From positions 1-20,272 of the IMG/VR virus record IMGVR_UViG_3300011116_000666: a DNA stretch of 20,272 bases, one strand, 5' to 3'. The stretch comes from a virus. The notes beneath the pieces were generated by a model. The model was not told the origin of the DNA, searched no databases, and saw nothing but the letters and a program-made list of their open reading frames with translations. Positions 12,667 to 19,523 of this stretch are shown piece after piece; position 1 is the stretch's first letter, and the number at the start of each line of letters is the position of its first letter. A program made the translations under genes and the position numbers.

Positions 12667-13666
12667 AACCATTTTAGTTACTGGAGCCGCAGGTTTTTTA
12701 GGCTCACACATCTGTAAAGAATTACTTAATAAAAAATACGAAGTTATAGGTGTAGATAACTTGTTAGGTGGAGATAAAGATAATATTCCTTTTTTAAATA
12801 ATTTTTATAAAGCAGATTGTGCTGACTTTAAAACAATGCTCAAAATTACAGAGGGGGTTGATGTGCTATTTCATTGTGCCGCGACCGCGCACGAGGGACT
12901 ATCTGTATTTTCACCTTACACAATTACACAAAATAATATTATGGCAACGGTCGGTGTTGCAACAGCAGCTATTCAAAATAAAGTTAAAAGAATTATTTAT
13001 TGTTCATCCATGGCAAGATATGGAGATCAACCAAGTCCATTTACAGAAGACATGCCAACTAAACCAGTAGATCCTTATGGTATATCTAAAGTTGCTGGAG
13101 AAGAGATATTAAAAACATTATGCAAAGTGCACGGCGTAGAATTAGTTATTGCAGTTCCTCATAACATTATTGGACCTAATCAAAAATATGATGATCCATT
13201 TAGAAATGCAGTTTCTATTTTTATCAATCGTATGCTTCAAGGTAAACCTCCAATTATTTATGGAGATGGATTACAAACAAGATGTTTCTCATATGTAGAT
13301 GATTGTTTAAGTTCTTTACTTAAAATGGTCGATGATCCGTCAGTCGTGGGCCAAGTCATTAACATCGGGCCTGATGAAGAGTTTGTGACAATAAAAGAAG
13401 TAGCCGAAACGTGTGCCAACCTTACTGGATTCAACGGCGAATTTGTCTATGTTCCAGATAGACCACAAGAAGTAAAACATGCAACTTGCTCCTCGGATAA
13501 AGCAAGAAGATTACTTGGATATAAGACGATGACTAATACAAAGGATGGTATTAGAAAAACTTATGAATACATTAAGGATCACGGACCACGGGACTTTAAA
13601 TATCACCTAGACATAGAGATTATAAATGATAAAACTCCAAAGACCTGGACTAAAAAATTAATATAA
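12659..13666 (+). CDS. NAD-dependent epimerase/dehydratase (extended SDR)
   Basis: A nucleotide-sugar modifying enzyme of the UDP-glucose 4-epimerase / dTDP-glucose 4,6-dehydratase superfamily. The Rossmann fold is opened by ILVTGAAGFLGSHI (5-18, GxxGxxG at 9-15) and D33 for the NAD ribose. The catalytic set is S116/S117 in IIYCSSMARYG and YGISK (Y140, K144). Substrate-domain signatures follow: PHNIIGPNQKYDDPF, then QGKPPIIYGDGLQTRCFSYV. The length of 335 aa is normal and all key residues are present. The substrate cannot be read from sequence. It overlaps the holin by 8 nt and is coupled by TAATG to the methyltransferase, forming a three-enzyme sugar cassette with the glycosyltransferase. 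Local G+C rises to about 48% at 13321-13380 and is far lower in the next gene, suggesting acquisition or a mosaic history. Confidence 0.93.
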   Translation: MDKTILVTGAAGFLGSHICKELLNKKYEVIGVDNLLGGDKDNIPFLNNFYKADCADFKTMLKITEGVDVLFHCAATAHEGLSVFSPYTITQNNIMATVGVATAAIQNKVKRIIYCSSMARYGDQPSPFTEDMPTKPVDPYGISKVAGEEILKTLCKVHGVELVIAVPHNIIGPNQKYDDPFRNAVSIFINRMLQGKPPIIYGDGLQTRCFSYVDDCLSSLLKMVDDPSVVGQVINIGPDEEFVTIKEVAETCANLTGFNGEFVYVPDRPQEVKHATCSSDKARRLLGYKTMTNTKDGIRKTYEYIKDHGPRDFKYHLDIEIINDKTPKTWTKKLI

Positions 13667-14211
13667 TGCATTCAATAACAGTAACCGTAAAAGATATAAC
13701 TAATTTTTATTTTAATTTTTCTAAATATGATCAATCTGATATTAATGAACATATTTCAGTCATGCATAAATATGCAAATGAATGTGAACATATTACTGAA
13801 TTTGGAGTTAGAACTGGAGTAAGCACTTGGGCATGGCTAGCATCTAGAGCAAAAGTAGTTAGATGTTTTGATATACAAAACGTAAGTAACAATTTAAAAT
13901 ATCATTACGAATCTGCAAGTGAAACTAAAAAAGATTTTACTTTTACTTGTGTAAGTACAGTTGCAGATAAATTAGATATAGAAGAAACTGATTTATTGTT
14001 TATAGATACTGAACACACTTATGATCAATGTTCAAAAGAATTAAAAAAACACGGTAGTAAAGTAAGAAAATATTTAATATTTCACGATACAACATTATGT
14101 CCAGATTTAAATAAAGCTATCGAAGAATTTTTAAAAGATAATTTAAATTGGAAAGTAAAAGAAATATTTACTAATAATAATGGTTTAACTGTTTTAGAAA
14201 AAACAAAATGA
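13666..14211 (+). CDS. Class I SAM-dependent methyltransferase
   Basis: The fold signature is ITEFGVRTGVSTWAWL (43-58), a motif I glycine loop for S-adenosylmethionine. An acidic residue ends strand 2 (CFDI, D69), and the block DLLFIDTEHTYDQCSKEL (109-126) with YLIFHDT (136-142) follows. The FIDxxHxY and HDT pair is typical of the Methyltransf_24 / cephalosporin-hydroxylase-like group, many of which methylate sugars. At 181 residues it is short but complete. Its ATG overlaps the epimerase stop (TAATG), and its stop overlaps the next start (ATGA). O-methylation of a glycan made with its two neighbours is the likely role, inferred from context. The gene is strongly A+T-rich (about 18% G+C in 13681-13740), quite unlike the epimerase. 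Confidence 0.85.
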   Translation: MHSITVTVKDITNFYFNFSKYDQSDINEHISVMHKYANECEHITEFGVRTGVSTWAWLASRAKVVRCFDIQNVSNNLKYHYESASETKKDFTFTCVSTVADKLDIEETDLLFIDTEHTYDQCSKELKKHGSKVRKYLIFHDTTLCPDLNKAIEEFLKDNLNWKVKEIFTNNNGLTVLEKTK

Positions 14212-15083
14212 ACCATGTTTTTTGTTTTGTAAGTTCTGCAAAAACTGAAGATTATTCTAGACTTGCATTATATTCTTTTTTTTTAAAAACAAAATTAGAA
14301 ACAGGAGATATATTCGTTTTTGTAAACAATGATGGAACAAATGCATTCAGAAAAGAATATCCAATAGATATTTATATTAATAATAAAAGCCCAAAGTCTT
14401 GGGCAACAAATTTTAATAAAGGTTTGAGAATTGCTAAGAAATTTAAAAAACATTTTGTAGTTATTACTAATGATATTGTATTTACAGATAATTGGTTTGA
14501 ACCATTAAAACAAAGAGATGATGCAATACTCATACCTGCTTGTAACATAAACTATTTATATAATTCAGCTGAATTTAAAACTTCTCCATGTATGCAACTT
14601 GATGAATATATTGGTAAAGAAAAATATTTAGAAAATATTGTTGCATTTCATCAACAACATTTTAAGTTTGATCACTTACAAGAAAGAATATTTATGCAAA
14701 TGTATTTAGGAAGAATACCTTATCAAATACATGATGAAATTGGTTATTTTGATTATACATTTTCTAATTGTGGTGGTGAGGACATGGATTATAGAATAAG
14801 ATGTGCAATAAAAGGTTTTAAAACAATGATAGCAAATCATTCATTAACTTTACATTTTCACGGTAAGTCTAGTTGGGATGGTAATGAAACTACTGAACAA
14901 GAAAGAATAAGACGAGAGCAGTATCTTAAAAGAGGTGTAAGAAAATGGGGAGAAGACTTAACAGAGATATTTATTAAGGGTACAAATGCTAAAGAATGGG
15001 CTTATAAACTAGGTTTAAAAAAAGAATTTGATAATGGTGAATCATTTAATATAATAAGAAAACTTAAAAATAAATATGCTTGA
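14208..15083 (+). CDS. GT-A fold glycosyltransferase, family 2-like
   Basis: The protein would transfer a sugar from a nucleotide donor to an acceptor. Seen in sequence: an N-terminal nucleotide-binding half with SWATNFNKGLRIAKKFKK (64-81), VVITNDIVFTDNWFEPL (84-100; N88-D89-I90 stands where the metal-binding DXD usually is), a GYFD turn (179-182), the catalytic-type CGGEDMDYRIRCAIKGF (188-204) and a final HSLTLHFHGKSSW (211-223). These steps match GT2-type enzymes, including those acting on surface polysaccharides. The third residue of the DXD motif is not clearly conserved. At 291 residues it is full length. It overlaps the methyltransferase by ATGA and the following gene by 8 nt, closing the sugar cassette. 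Donor and acceptor are unknown. Confidence 0.85.
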   Translation: MNHVFCFVSSAKTEDYSRLALYSFFLKTKLETGDIFVFVNNDGTNAFRKEYPIDIYINNKSPKSWATNFNKGLRIAKKFKKHFVVITNDIVFTDNWFEPLKQRDDAILIPACNINYLYNSAEFKTSPCMQLDEYIGKEKYLENIVAFHQQHFKFDHLQERIFMQMYLGRIPYQIHDEIGYFDYTFSNCGGEDMDYRIRCAIKGFKTMIANHSLTLHFHGKSSWDGNETTEQERIRREQYLKRGVRKWGEDLTEIFIKGTNAKEWAYKLGLKKEFDNGESFNIIRKLKNKYA

Positions 15084-15282
15084 TATAGGAACAGTACAAA
15101 CAATCAAGAATTACGTGAAAAAACGCATCGATGAAACCAAGCAAGATATTTGCTATGGTATAGACACTCTCGACAGGCTCCACTATGCTAAGGGCAAGCT
15201 CAGTGCTCTAGAAGTGCTGCTTCAGGATCTTAATGACCTGCTAAAAAAAGAGGAGAATGTCGATGACGATAATAACGCCTGA
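15076..15282 (+). CDS. Small conserved phage protein (68 aa) upstream of GroES-like gene
   Basis: A short helical protein beginning MLDIGTVQTIKNYVKKRIDE and continuing with DICYGIDTLDRLHYAKGKLS and ALEVLLQDLNDLL before an acidic tail. I recall similar short proteins in marine phages directly before a co-chaperonin gene, which gives some support that it is real. The function is unknown; the regular heptad-like spacing suggests a helical dimer or hairpin. It overlaps the glycosyltransferase by 8 nt and the co-chaperonin by 20 nt. Its DNA is richer in G+C than that of the cassette just before it, consistent with a junction between modules. Confidence 0.75.
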   Translation: MLDIGTVQTIKNYVKKRIDETKQDICYGIDTLDRLHYAKGKLSALEVLLQDLNDLLKKEENVDDDNNA

Positions 15283-15703
15283 TAAGGAACTCATCCTTCC
15301 TAAAACCGATGATACCGAAAACGAAGGTATTAAAATTCCTACCGATCCAGAAGGTATAAAAAAATACTTAGACAGTTTACCTGATCCAGTTGGGTATCGA
15401 ATGTTAATTCGACCTTATTCTGGAAAGAATAGAACTGATGGAGGTATTTTACTTTCTGAACAAACTCACGAAACTATTCAAATGACAACTGTTGTTGGTT
15501 TAGTAATCAAGATGGGAACTCTTTGTTATGAAGACAAAGAAAAGTTTCCTGATGGAGCGTGGTGTAAAGTTGGAATGTTTATCATGTATGGCAGATATGC
15601 CGGTTCAAGATTCAAAACAAAATATGGTGAACACCGTATTTTAAATGATGATGAAATTATAGGTATTGTTAGAAAACCATCTGACGTTCTTCATCTATAC
15701 TAA
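15263..15703 (+). CDS. GroES-like co-chaperonin (Cpn10)
   Basis: A phage version of the lid that caps host GroEL, like T4 gp31, probably used to fold the capsid protein. The core is PVGYRMLIRPY (42-52), a mobile-loop region TDGGILLSEQTHETIQ (58-73), TVVGLVIKMG, and KVGMFIMYGRYAGSRFKTK (102-120), then RILNDDEIIGIV (125-136). The family residues for a short beta-barrel are all there. The 40-residue N-terminal extension is unusual for GroES but common in phage forms. Two starts compete: 15257 (MSM...) leaves GAGGAG only one base away, whereas 15263 puts it seven bases upstream, so I chose 15263 (146 aa). It sits directly before the scaffold and capsid genes, fitting a role in head assembly. Confidence 0.9.
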   Translation: MTIITPDKELILPKTDDTENEGIKIPTDPEGIKKYLDSLPDPVGYRMLIRPYSGKNRTDGGILLSEQTHETIQMTTVVGLVIKMGTLCYEDKEKFPDGAWCKVGMFIMYGRYAGSRFKTKYGEHRILNDDEIIGIVRKPSDVLHLY

Positions 15704-15714
15704 GGAGATAAAAA

Positions 15715-16710
15715 ATGGTTGAAGAAACTAAAAAACAACCTGAAGTTGAACTAGACTTGGATGACGTTAAAGAAACAGAAATCCAATTAAAAGATCAACC
15801 TAAGGAAAAACAAGAAACAAACCTTAATGTTGGTGAAGTAGATCTTGGTTATACTAGTTACGATAGTAAAAAAGAAGAAAAAGCACAGATCGTAATTGAT
15901 GAACAAGAAAAAACTTCTCAACCTAAAGTTGAAACAAAAAAAGAAGAAGACCCTGATGATTTATCAAATCTATCAGAAGGTGTTCAAAAAAGAATAGATA
16001 AGCTAACTCGAAAATATCGTGAATCTGAGCGCAGAGAAAAAGCTGCATTAGATTATGCGAAAGCGTTACAGAAGAAATACAGTGAGTTTGAACAAAAGTA
16101 TGATTCTGGAGAAGAACTTTATATTAAAGAATATGAAGCAAGAATTGACGCTCAAAGAGAACAAGCTAAAATAAAGCTTAAGGAAGCTACTGAAGCTCAA
16201 GACTCCACTAAAATTATGGAGGCAACTGATGAGCTTACAAGACTTGCTGTTGAGAAAGAAAAAGCAAGAAGAGTAGTTATTGATAGAGAACAAAGATTAA
16301 AACAGGTAAAAGAAAGAGCACCTGAAAGCTATGTTCAACCTGAAGCTAATACTGAACAAGTTCCACCACAACCTAGCGAAAAAGCTAGATCGTGGGCTCA
16401 AAAAAATACTTGGTTTGGCAATGATAAAATCATGACAAATGCAGCTTTCACCATCCATGAAGATCTAGTAGGCATGGGTGTTGAAGTTGAGAGCGATGAG
16501 TATTATAATGAGATAAACAAACGTATGTCGGAATCTTTTCCACATAAGTTTGCTCAAGAACAAAGAAAACCCGTTCAAACTGTTGCTTCCGCTGGAAGAA
16601 AACAGGAAGGACGCAGAACTGTGAGACTCACCAAATCACAGGTGGCTATTGCCAAAAAATTAGGGGTGCCACTAGAAGAATACGCTAAATACGTGAAGGA
16701 GGCTAATTAG
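15715..16710 (+). CDS. Head scaffolding protein
   Basis: Scaffolding proteins guide the capsid shell to form and are then removed. The 331-residue protein is typical: a strongly acidic, probably disordered first 85 residues, a long charged coiled coil (about residues 95-205, for example GVQKRIDKLTRKYRESERRE), then a compact conserved part SWAQKNTWFGNDKIMT with AAFTIHEDLVGMGVEVESDE (about 226-262). It ends in a basic capsid-binding-like helix region (VRLTKSQVAIAKKLG, EYAKYVKE). The central WFGND and HEDL words are what I remember from marine-phage scaffold proteins. The start has AAGGAGAT six bases upstream. It precedes the capsid gene by two genes. No maturation protease is recognisable in the window, which fits a separate scaffold. 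The function is likely but not proven by motif. Confidence 0.82.
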   Translation: MVEETKKQPEVELDLDDVKETEIQLKDQPKEKQETNLNVGEVDLGYTSYDSKKEEKAQIVIDEQEKTSQPKVETKKEEDPDDLSNLSEGVQKRIDKLTRKYRESERREKAALDYAKALQKKYSEFEQKYDSGEELYIKEYEARIDAQREQAKIKLKEATEAQDSTKIMEATDELTRLAVEKEKARRVVIDREQRLKQVKERAPESYVQPEANTEQVPPQPSEKARSWAQKNTWFGNDKIMTNAAFTIHEDLVGMGVEVESDEYYNEINKRMSESFPHKFAQEQRKPVQTVASAGRKQEGRRTVRLTKSQVAIAKKLGVPLEEYAKYVKEAN

Positions 16711-16711
16711 T

Positions 16712-17182
16712 ATGAGCGATAAAAACAAAAGAACTTCACGCGCGTCTGAAGAAGTAAAACAAACAAGGTCTAAACCTTGGACGCCACCATCATCTCTGGA
16801 TGCACCACCTGCGCCAGAAGGCTTTATCCATAGATGGATAAGGGTCGAGTCAATGGGTTTTCAAGACACTGCAAATGTGTCGAAGAAAATGAGAGAAGGT
16901 TGGGTATTTGTAAGATCCGAAGAGATTAAAAATCAAATCGGTGAACATAGTTATCCAGTCATCCATGACGGAAGATACGCAGGGTTGATCGGGGTTGCTG
17001 GCCTAGTGTTGGCTAGGATACCGGAAGAGATCGCAAGATCACGCGCAGAGTATTTCAGAAGAATTACTCGAGATAGATTAAACGCGATTGATAATGATCT
17101 CATGAAGGAACAACGACCGGAGATGCCTATTAATATTAGTAGACAATCTCGCGTAACTTTTGGTGGTGGACGTAAGTCATAA
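16712..17182 (+). CDS. Conserved head-region protein (156 aa)
   Basis: The core APEGFIHRWIRVESMGFQDT (about residues 34-53) followed by NVSKKMREGWVFVRSEEI (about 55-72) is a conserved pattern in marine-phage proteins between scaffold and capsid; no molecular role is known to me. The middle holds a small hydrophobic segment, YAGLIGVAGLVLARIP (about 88-103), then an arginine-rich helix, SRAEYFRRITRDRLN. The C-terminus is basic and glycine-rich (VTFGGGRKS). The first 30 residues look disordered. AAGGAGG lies nine bases before the ATG, a strong site. Its DNA is less A+T-rich than that of the neighbours. A head-assembly or minor structural part is the best guess by position. Confidence 0.75.
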   Translation: MSDKNKRTSRASEEVKQTRSKPWTPPSSLDAPPAPEGFIHRWIRVESMGFQDTANVSKKMREGWVFVRSEEIKNQIGEHSYPVIHDGRYAGLIGVAGLVLARIPEEIARSRAEYFRRITRDRLNAIDNDLMKEQRPEMPINISRQSRVTFGGGRKS

Positions 17183-17186
17183 TTTT

Positions 17187-17212
17187 TTGACAAAAGTCGA
17201 CCACTGTATAAA
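17187..17212 (+). promoter_or_regulatory. Candidate promoter before the decoration and capsid genes
   Basis: TTGACA (17187-17192) and TATAAA (17207-17212) occur in the 53-nt gap before the probable decoration gene, with a strong AAAGGAGA site after them. The 14-nt spacer is short for sigma70, so this is uncertain. A dedicated promoter here would raise capsid expression, as the terminator at 18768 also suggests. Confidence 0.35.
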
Positions 17213-17235
17213 AACTTAAAAAGGAGAAAATAAAT

Positions 17236-17817
17236 ATGCCAAACGTAGTTGAAAAATATGGTCTAAGACCATCTAGACAACTGAACGGAAGCCCATTTAT
17301 TAACGCTCAAAACCGTTACAGAATTGCTGCAAACAATACTACTGCAATTTTCCAAGGTGATTTAGTGAAACCACTAACATCTGGAACAATTTCAAGAGCT
17401 GTTGCAAACACTTCAGACACGGTTGTAGGTGTTTTTAATGGTTGTTTTTATACAGATCCAACAACACAAAAACCAACTTTTCTTAATTACTATCCAGGTT
17501 CTGTTAATGCTAGCGATATTATCGCTATGGTCATTGATGGTCCAGATACTGTATATGAAGTAAAAGCTAATGCTACTTTTGTTGTTGCGGATTTGTTTAG
17601 AAACTATTCCATAACTAACGAAACAGGATCAACACAAACAGGAATTTCTAAAGTAACTCTTAATGTGTCTGAGTCTGGTACAGCAGGAACATTTGTGGTT
17701 CAAGCAATTGATATATCACAAGATGTATTTAACAGCGATGTTAACGCATCATCCAATGTTGGAGTTCTTGTTAGAATCAACAACCATTTCTACCGTCAAG
17801 GTGGAACAGGTATATAA
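17236..17817 (+). CDS. Probable head decoration/structural protein (193 aa)
   Basis: The sequence begins MPNVVEKYGLRPSRQLNG and NGSPFINAQNRYRIAANNTT, a pattern I remember in marine-phage structural proteins lying just before the major capsid gene. Most of the protein looks beta-rich: alternating hydrophobic residues, many Thr, Ser, Asn and Gly, as in GDLVKPLTSGTISRAVAN and ATFVVADLFRNYSITN. The C-terminus RINNHFYRQGGTGI is polar. There is no signal peptide and no membrane segment. It has a strong ribosome binding site, AAAAGGAGAAAATAA, and lies 14 bases before the capsid gene, so both should be made together in large amounts. A decoration or capsid-stabilising protein fits place and fold, but no diagnostic motif decides this against another small structural protein. 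Confidence 0.72.
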   Translation: MPNVVEKYGLRPSRQLNGSPFINAQNRYRIAANNTTAIFQGDLVKPLTSGTISRAVANTSDTVVGVFNGCFYTDPTTQKPTFLNYYPGSVNASDIIAMVIDGPDTVYEVKANATFVVADLFRNYSITNETGSTQTGISKVTLNVSESGTAGTFVVQAIDISQDVFNSDVNASSNVGVLVRINNHFYRQGGTGI

Positions 17818-17831
17818 TAGGAGAATAAATT

Positions 17832-18758
17832 ATGGCTATATCACGTTCGCAACTAGTCAAAGAGCTAGAGCCAGGATTGAATGCCCTATTCGGCCTGGAA
17901 TATAACAGATATGACAACGAGCATGCTGAAATCTTTTTAACAGAAACTTCTGATCGAGCTTTCGAAGAAGAAGTAATGTTATCAGGTTTTGCTGCTGCGG
18001 CTGCTAAAAGTGAAGGTGCTCCAGTAGTGTTTGACGATGCTACAGAAGCGTATACTTCAAGATACACTCATAATACTTATGCGTTAGCATTTGCTATTAC
18101 TGAGGAGGCTATTGAAGATAACCTTTACGACAGACTTGCGTCTAGGTACACAAGAGCATTAGCAAGATCAATGTCGCAAACTAAACAACAGATTGCTGCA
18201 GACATCTTAAACAATGCTTTTAATAGTACTTACACAGGTGGTGATGGAGTAGAATTATGTGCTACTAACCATCCATTAGCAAATGGTGGAACTTTCAGAA
18301 ATGAACTTTCTACTGCTGCTGACTTGTCTGAAACTTCATTAGAGCAATCATTAATTGACATTGCTGCTTTTGTAGATGAGAGGGGTTTAAAAATCGCTCT
18401 TCAAGGTATTAAATTGATTATTCCAAAAGAATTACAATTTACTGCTGAGAGAGTTCTTAAAACTCCTTTATCAACAACTGCTGGTGGTTCAAACGCTTTC
18501 GCTAAGAACGACATCAATGCAATGTTGAATATGGGAATGATTCCACAAGGTTATAGAGTTAATCACTTCTTAACTGACACGGATGCATTCTTCATTATCA
18601 CTGATGCTCCAAATGGATTAAAGCACTTTGTAAGATCGCCAATTAAAACAGCGATTGAAGGAGACTTTGACACTGGTAACGTTAGATTCAAAGCTAGAGA
18701 AAGATACAGTTTCGGCTGGTCTGATGCTAGAGGAATCTTCGGTTCTCCAGGAATCTAA
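17832..18758 (+). CDS. Major capsid protein, HK97-fold
   Basis: At 308 residues this is the shell subunit. I recognise SQLVKELEPGLNALFGLEY (6-24), ALAFAITEEAIEDNLYDR (83-100), the long helix ASRYTRALARSMSQTKQQI (102-120), and the stretch TNHPLANGGTFRNELSTAAD (143-162). Later blocks are LEQSLIDIAAFVDERGLKI and the C-terminal FKARERYSFGWSDARG (290-305). This set is typical of a large capsid group in marine podo- and siphoviruses with no separate delta domain, so it probably relies on the scaffold at 15715. AGGAGAATAAATT precedes the ATG. It follows the probable decoration gene by 14 bases, and an intrinsic terminator comes right after, as expected for a highly expressed gene. I am confident of the function; HK97 fold is the expected family fold. 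Confidence 0.93.
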   Translation: MAISRSQLVKELEPGLNALFGLEYNRYDNEHAEIFLTETSDRAFEEEVMLSGFAAAAAKSEGAPVVFDDATEAYTSRYTHNTYALAFAITEEAIEDNLYDRLASRYTRALARSMSQTKQQIAADILNNAFNSTYTGGDGVELCATNHPLANGGTFRNELSTAADLSETSLEQSLIDIAAFVDERGLKIALQGIKLIIPKELQFTAERVLKTPLSTTAGGSNAFAKNDINAMLNMGMIPQGYRVNHFLTDTDAFFIITDAPNGLKHFVRSPIKTAIEGDFDTGNVRFKARERYSFGWSDARGIFGSPGI

Positions 18759-18767
18759 TAAATTAAT

Positions 18768-18799
18768 ATACAGGGGCGTATTTACGCCCCTGTATTTTT
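18768..18799 (+). terminator. Strong intrinsic terminator after the capsid gene
   Basis: ATACAGGGGCGT (18768-18779), loop ATTT, ACGCCCCTGTAT (18784-18795), then TTTT. The 12-bp perfect stem with a G+C-rich core stands out in this A+T-rich DNA. Ten bases separate it from the capsid stop. Partial read-through would still supply the genes downstream, which have no clear promoter of their own. Confidence 0.92.
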
Positions 18800-18816
18800 A
18801 ATGTAAAATTACTTTT

Positions 18817-19152
18817 ATGAAATCAGATGTAAAACCAGTCGTATGTGCAAGCACATCATCTAACGCAGTTTTATTTACAGGTCCTACAAGACTACGAGGT
18901 TTTATGGCTCAATCTACAGGTCCTGCTGGAACAGCAATCATTAACGGTTTAGTAAATGTTACAACTGTCAGTGGTTCAGTTAACACACAAGTTTATATTC
19001 CAATATCTGTCGGAGCTGGCGGAACAGAAACATTAAATCTTCCAGAAGATGGTGTTTTATTTGCTGAAAGAAATGGCACTGGTATTATAGATGGTATTGG
19101 TGTAACCGCAAATATAAGCGCTCTACAAATCACATTATTTATTGATAAGTAA
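18817..19152 (+). CDS. Small beta-rich structural protein (111 aa)
   Basis: The sequence MKSDVKPVVCASTSSNAVLF, then TGPTRLRGFMAQS (residues 21-33) and NLPEDGVLFAERNGTGI (74-90), ending SALQITLFIDK, matches in layout a small protein often found just after the capsid gene in marine phages. The alternating polar/hydrophobic pattern and many Gly, Thr and Val residues predict a beta-sandwich or beta-barrel. I know of no assigned role; a head, connector or tail minor structural protein is the usual guess. It begins 17 nt after the U-tract of the capsid terminator and has only a poor ribosome binding site (TTACTTTT upstream of the ATG), so expression should be lower than for the capsid. Confidence 0.72.
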   Translation: MKSDVKPVVCASTSSNAVLFTGPTRLRGFMAQSTGPAGTAIINGLVNVTTVSGSVNTQVYIPISVGAGGTETLNLPEDGVLFAERNGTGIIDGIGVTANISALQITLFIDK

Positions 19153-19157
19153 TTATC

Positions 19158-19517
19158 ATGTTTGATAAATTAGATCCATATTCATACTATGGAGAATATT
19201 TAGAAGAACACACAGGATTAGAAAAGAAAAACGTAACTCCTTATTCTAAAGGAGGAATGCCACCAAGAAATAAAAAAAATTTTAGATCAACAGAAGCTGG
19301 TGCTGGAATGACACAAGCTGGTGTTAAAGCATACAGAAGAATGAACCCAGGTTCTAAATTATCTACAGCTGTAACAGAAGATAGTCCAGGACCTAAAAGA
19401 GCTGCAAGAAGAAAATCTTATTGTGCTAGATCTGCTGGTCAAATGAAGATGTTTCCAAAAGCAGCAAAAGACCCTAATTCAAGATTAAGACAAGCAAGAA
19501 GAAGATGGAAATGTTAG
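19158..19517 (+). CDS. DUF6321-like basic protein (119 aa)
   Basis: The region GAGMTQAGVKAYRRMNPGSK (48-67) followed by LSTAVTEDSPGPKRAARRKS, YCARSAGQMKMFPKA and the final SRLRQARRRWKC is a conserved small phage domain that I know as DUF6321; its function is unknown. It is very rich in Arg and Lys, with C89 and C119 conserved in the family as I recall. The N-terminal 45 residues are less conserved and include YSKGGMPPRNKKNF, which also holds a Gly-Gly pair next to lysine. Strong positive charge suggests DNA binding, for example in packaging or head filling, but this is inference. It starts five bases after the previous stop with a weak ribosome binding site. Confidence 0.82.
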   Translation: MFDKLDPYSYYGEYLEEHTGLEKKNVTPYSKGGMPPRNKKNFRSTEAGAGMTQAGVKAYRRMNPGSKLSTAVTEDSPGPKRAARRKSYCARSAGQMKMFPKAAKDPNSRLRQARRRWKC

Positions 19518-19523
19518 CTTGTA

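Noticed and set aside
15257-15265. ATG at 15257 as start of the co-chaperonin.
   Set aside because: It would leave only one base between GAGGAG and the start codon; the ATG at 15263 has seven. The difference is two residues.
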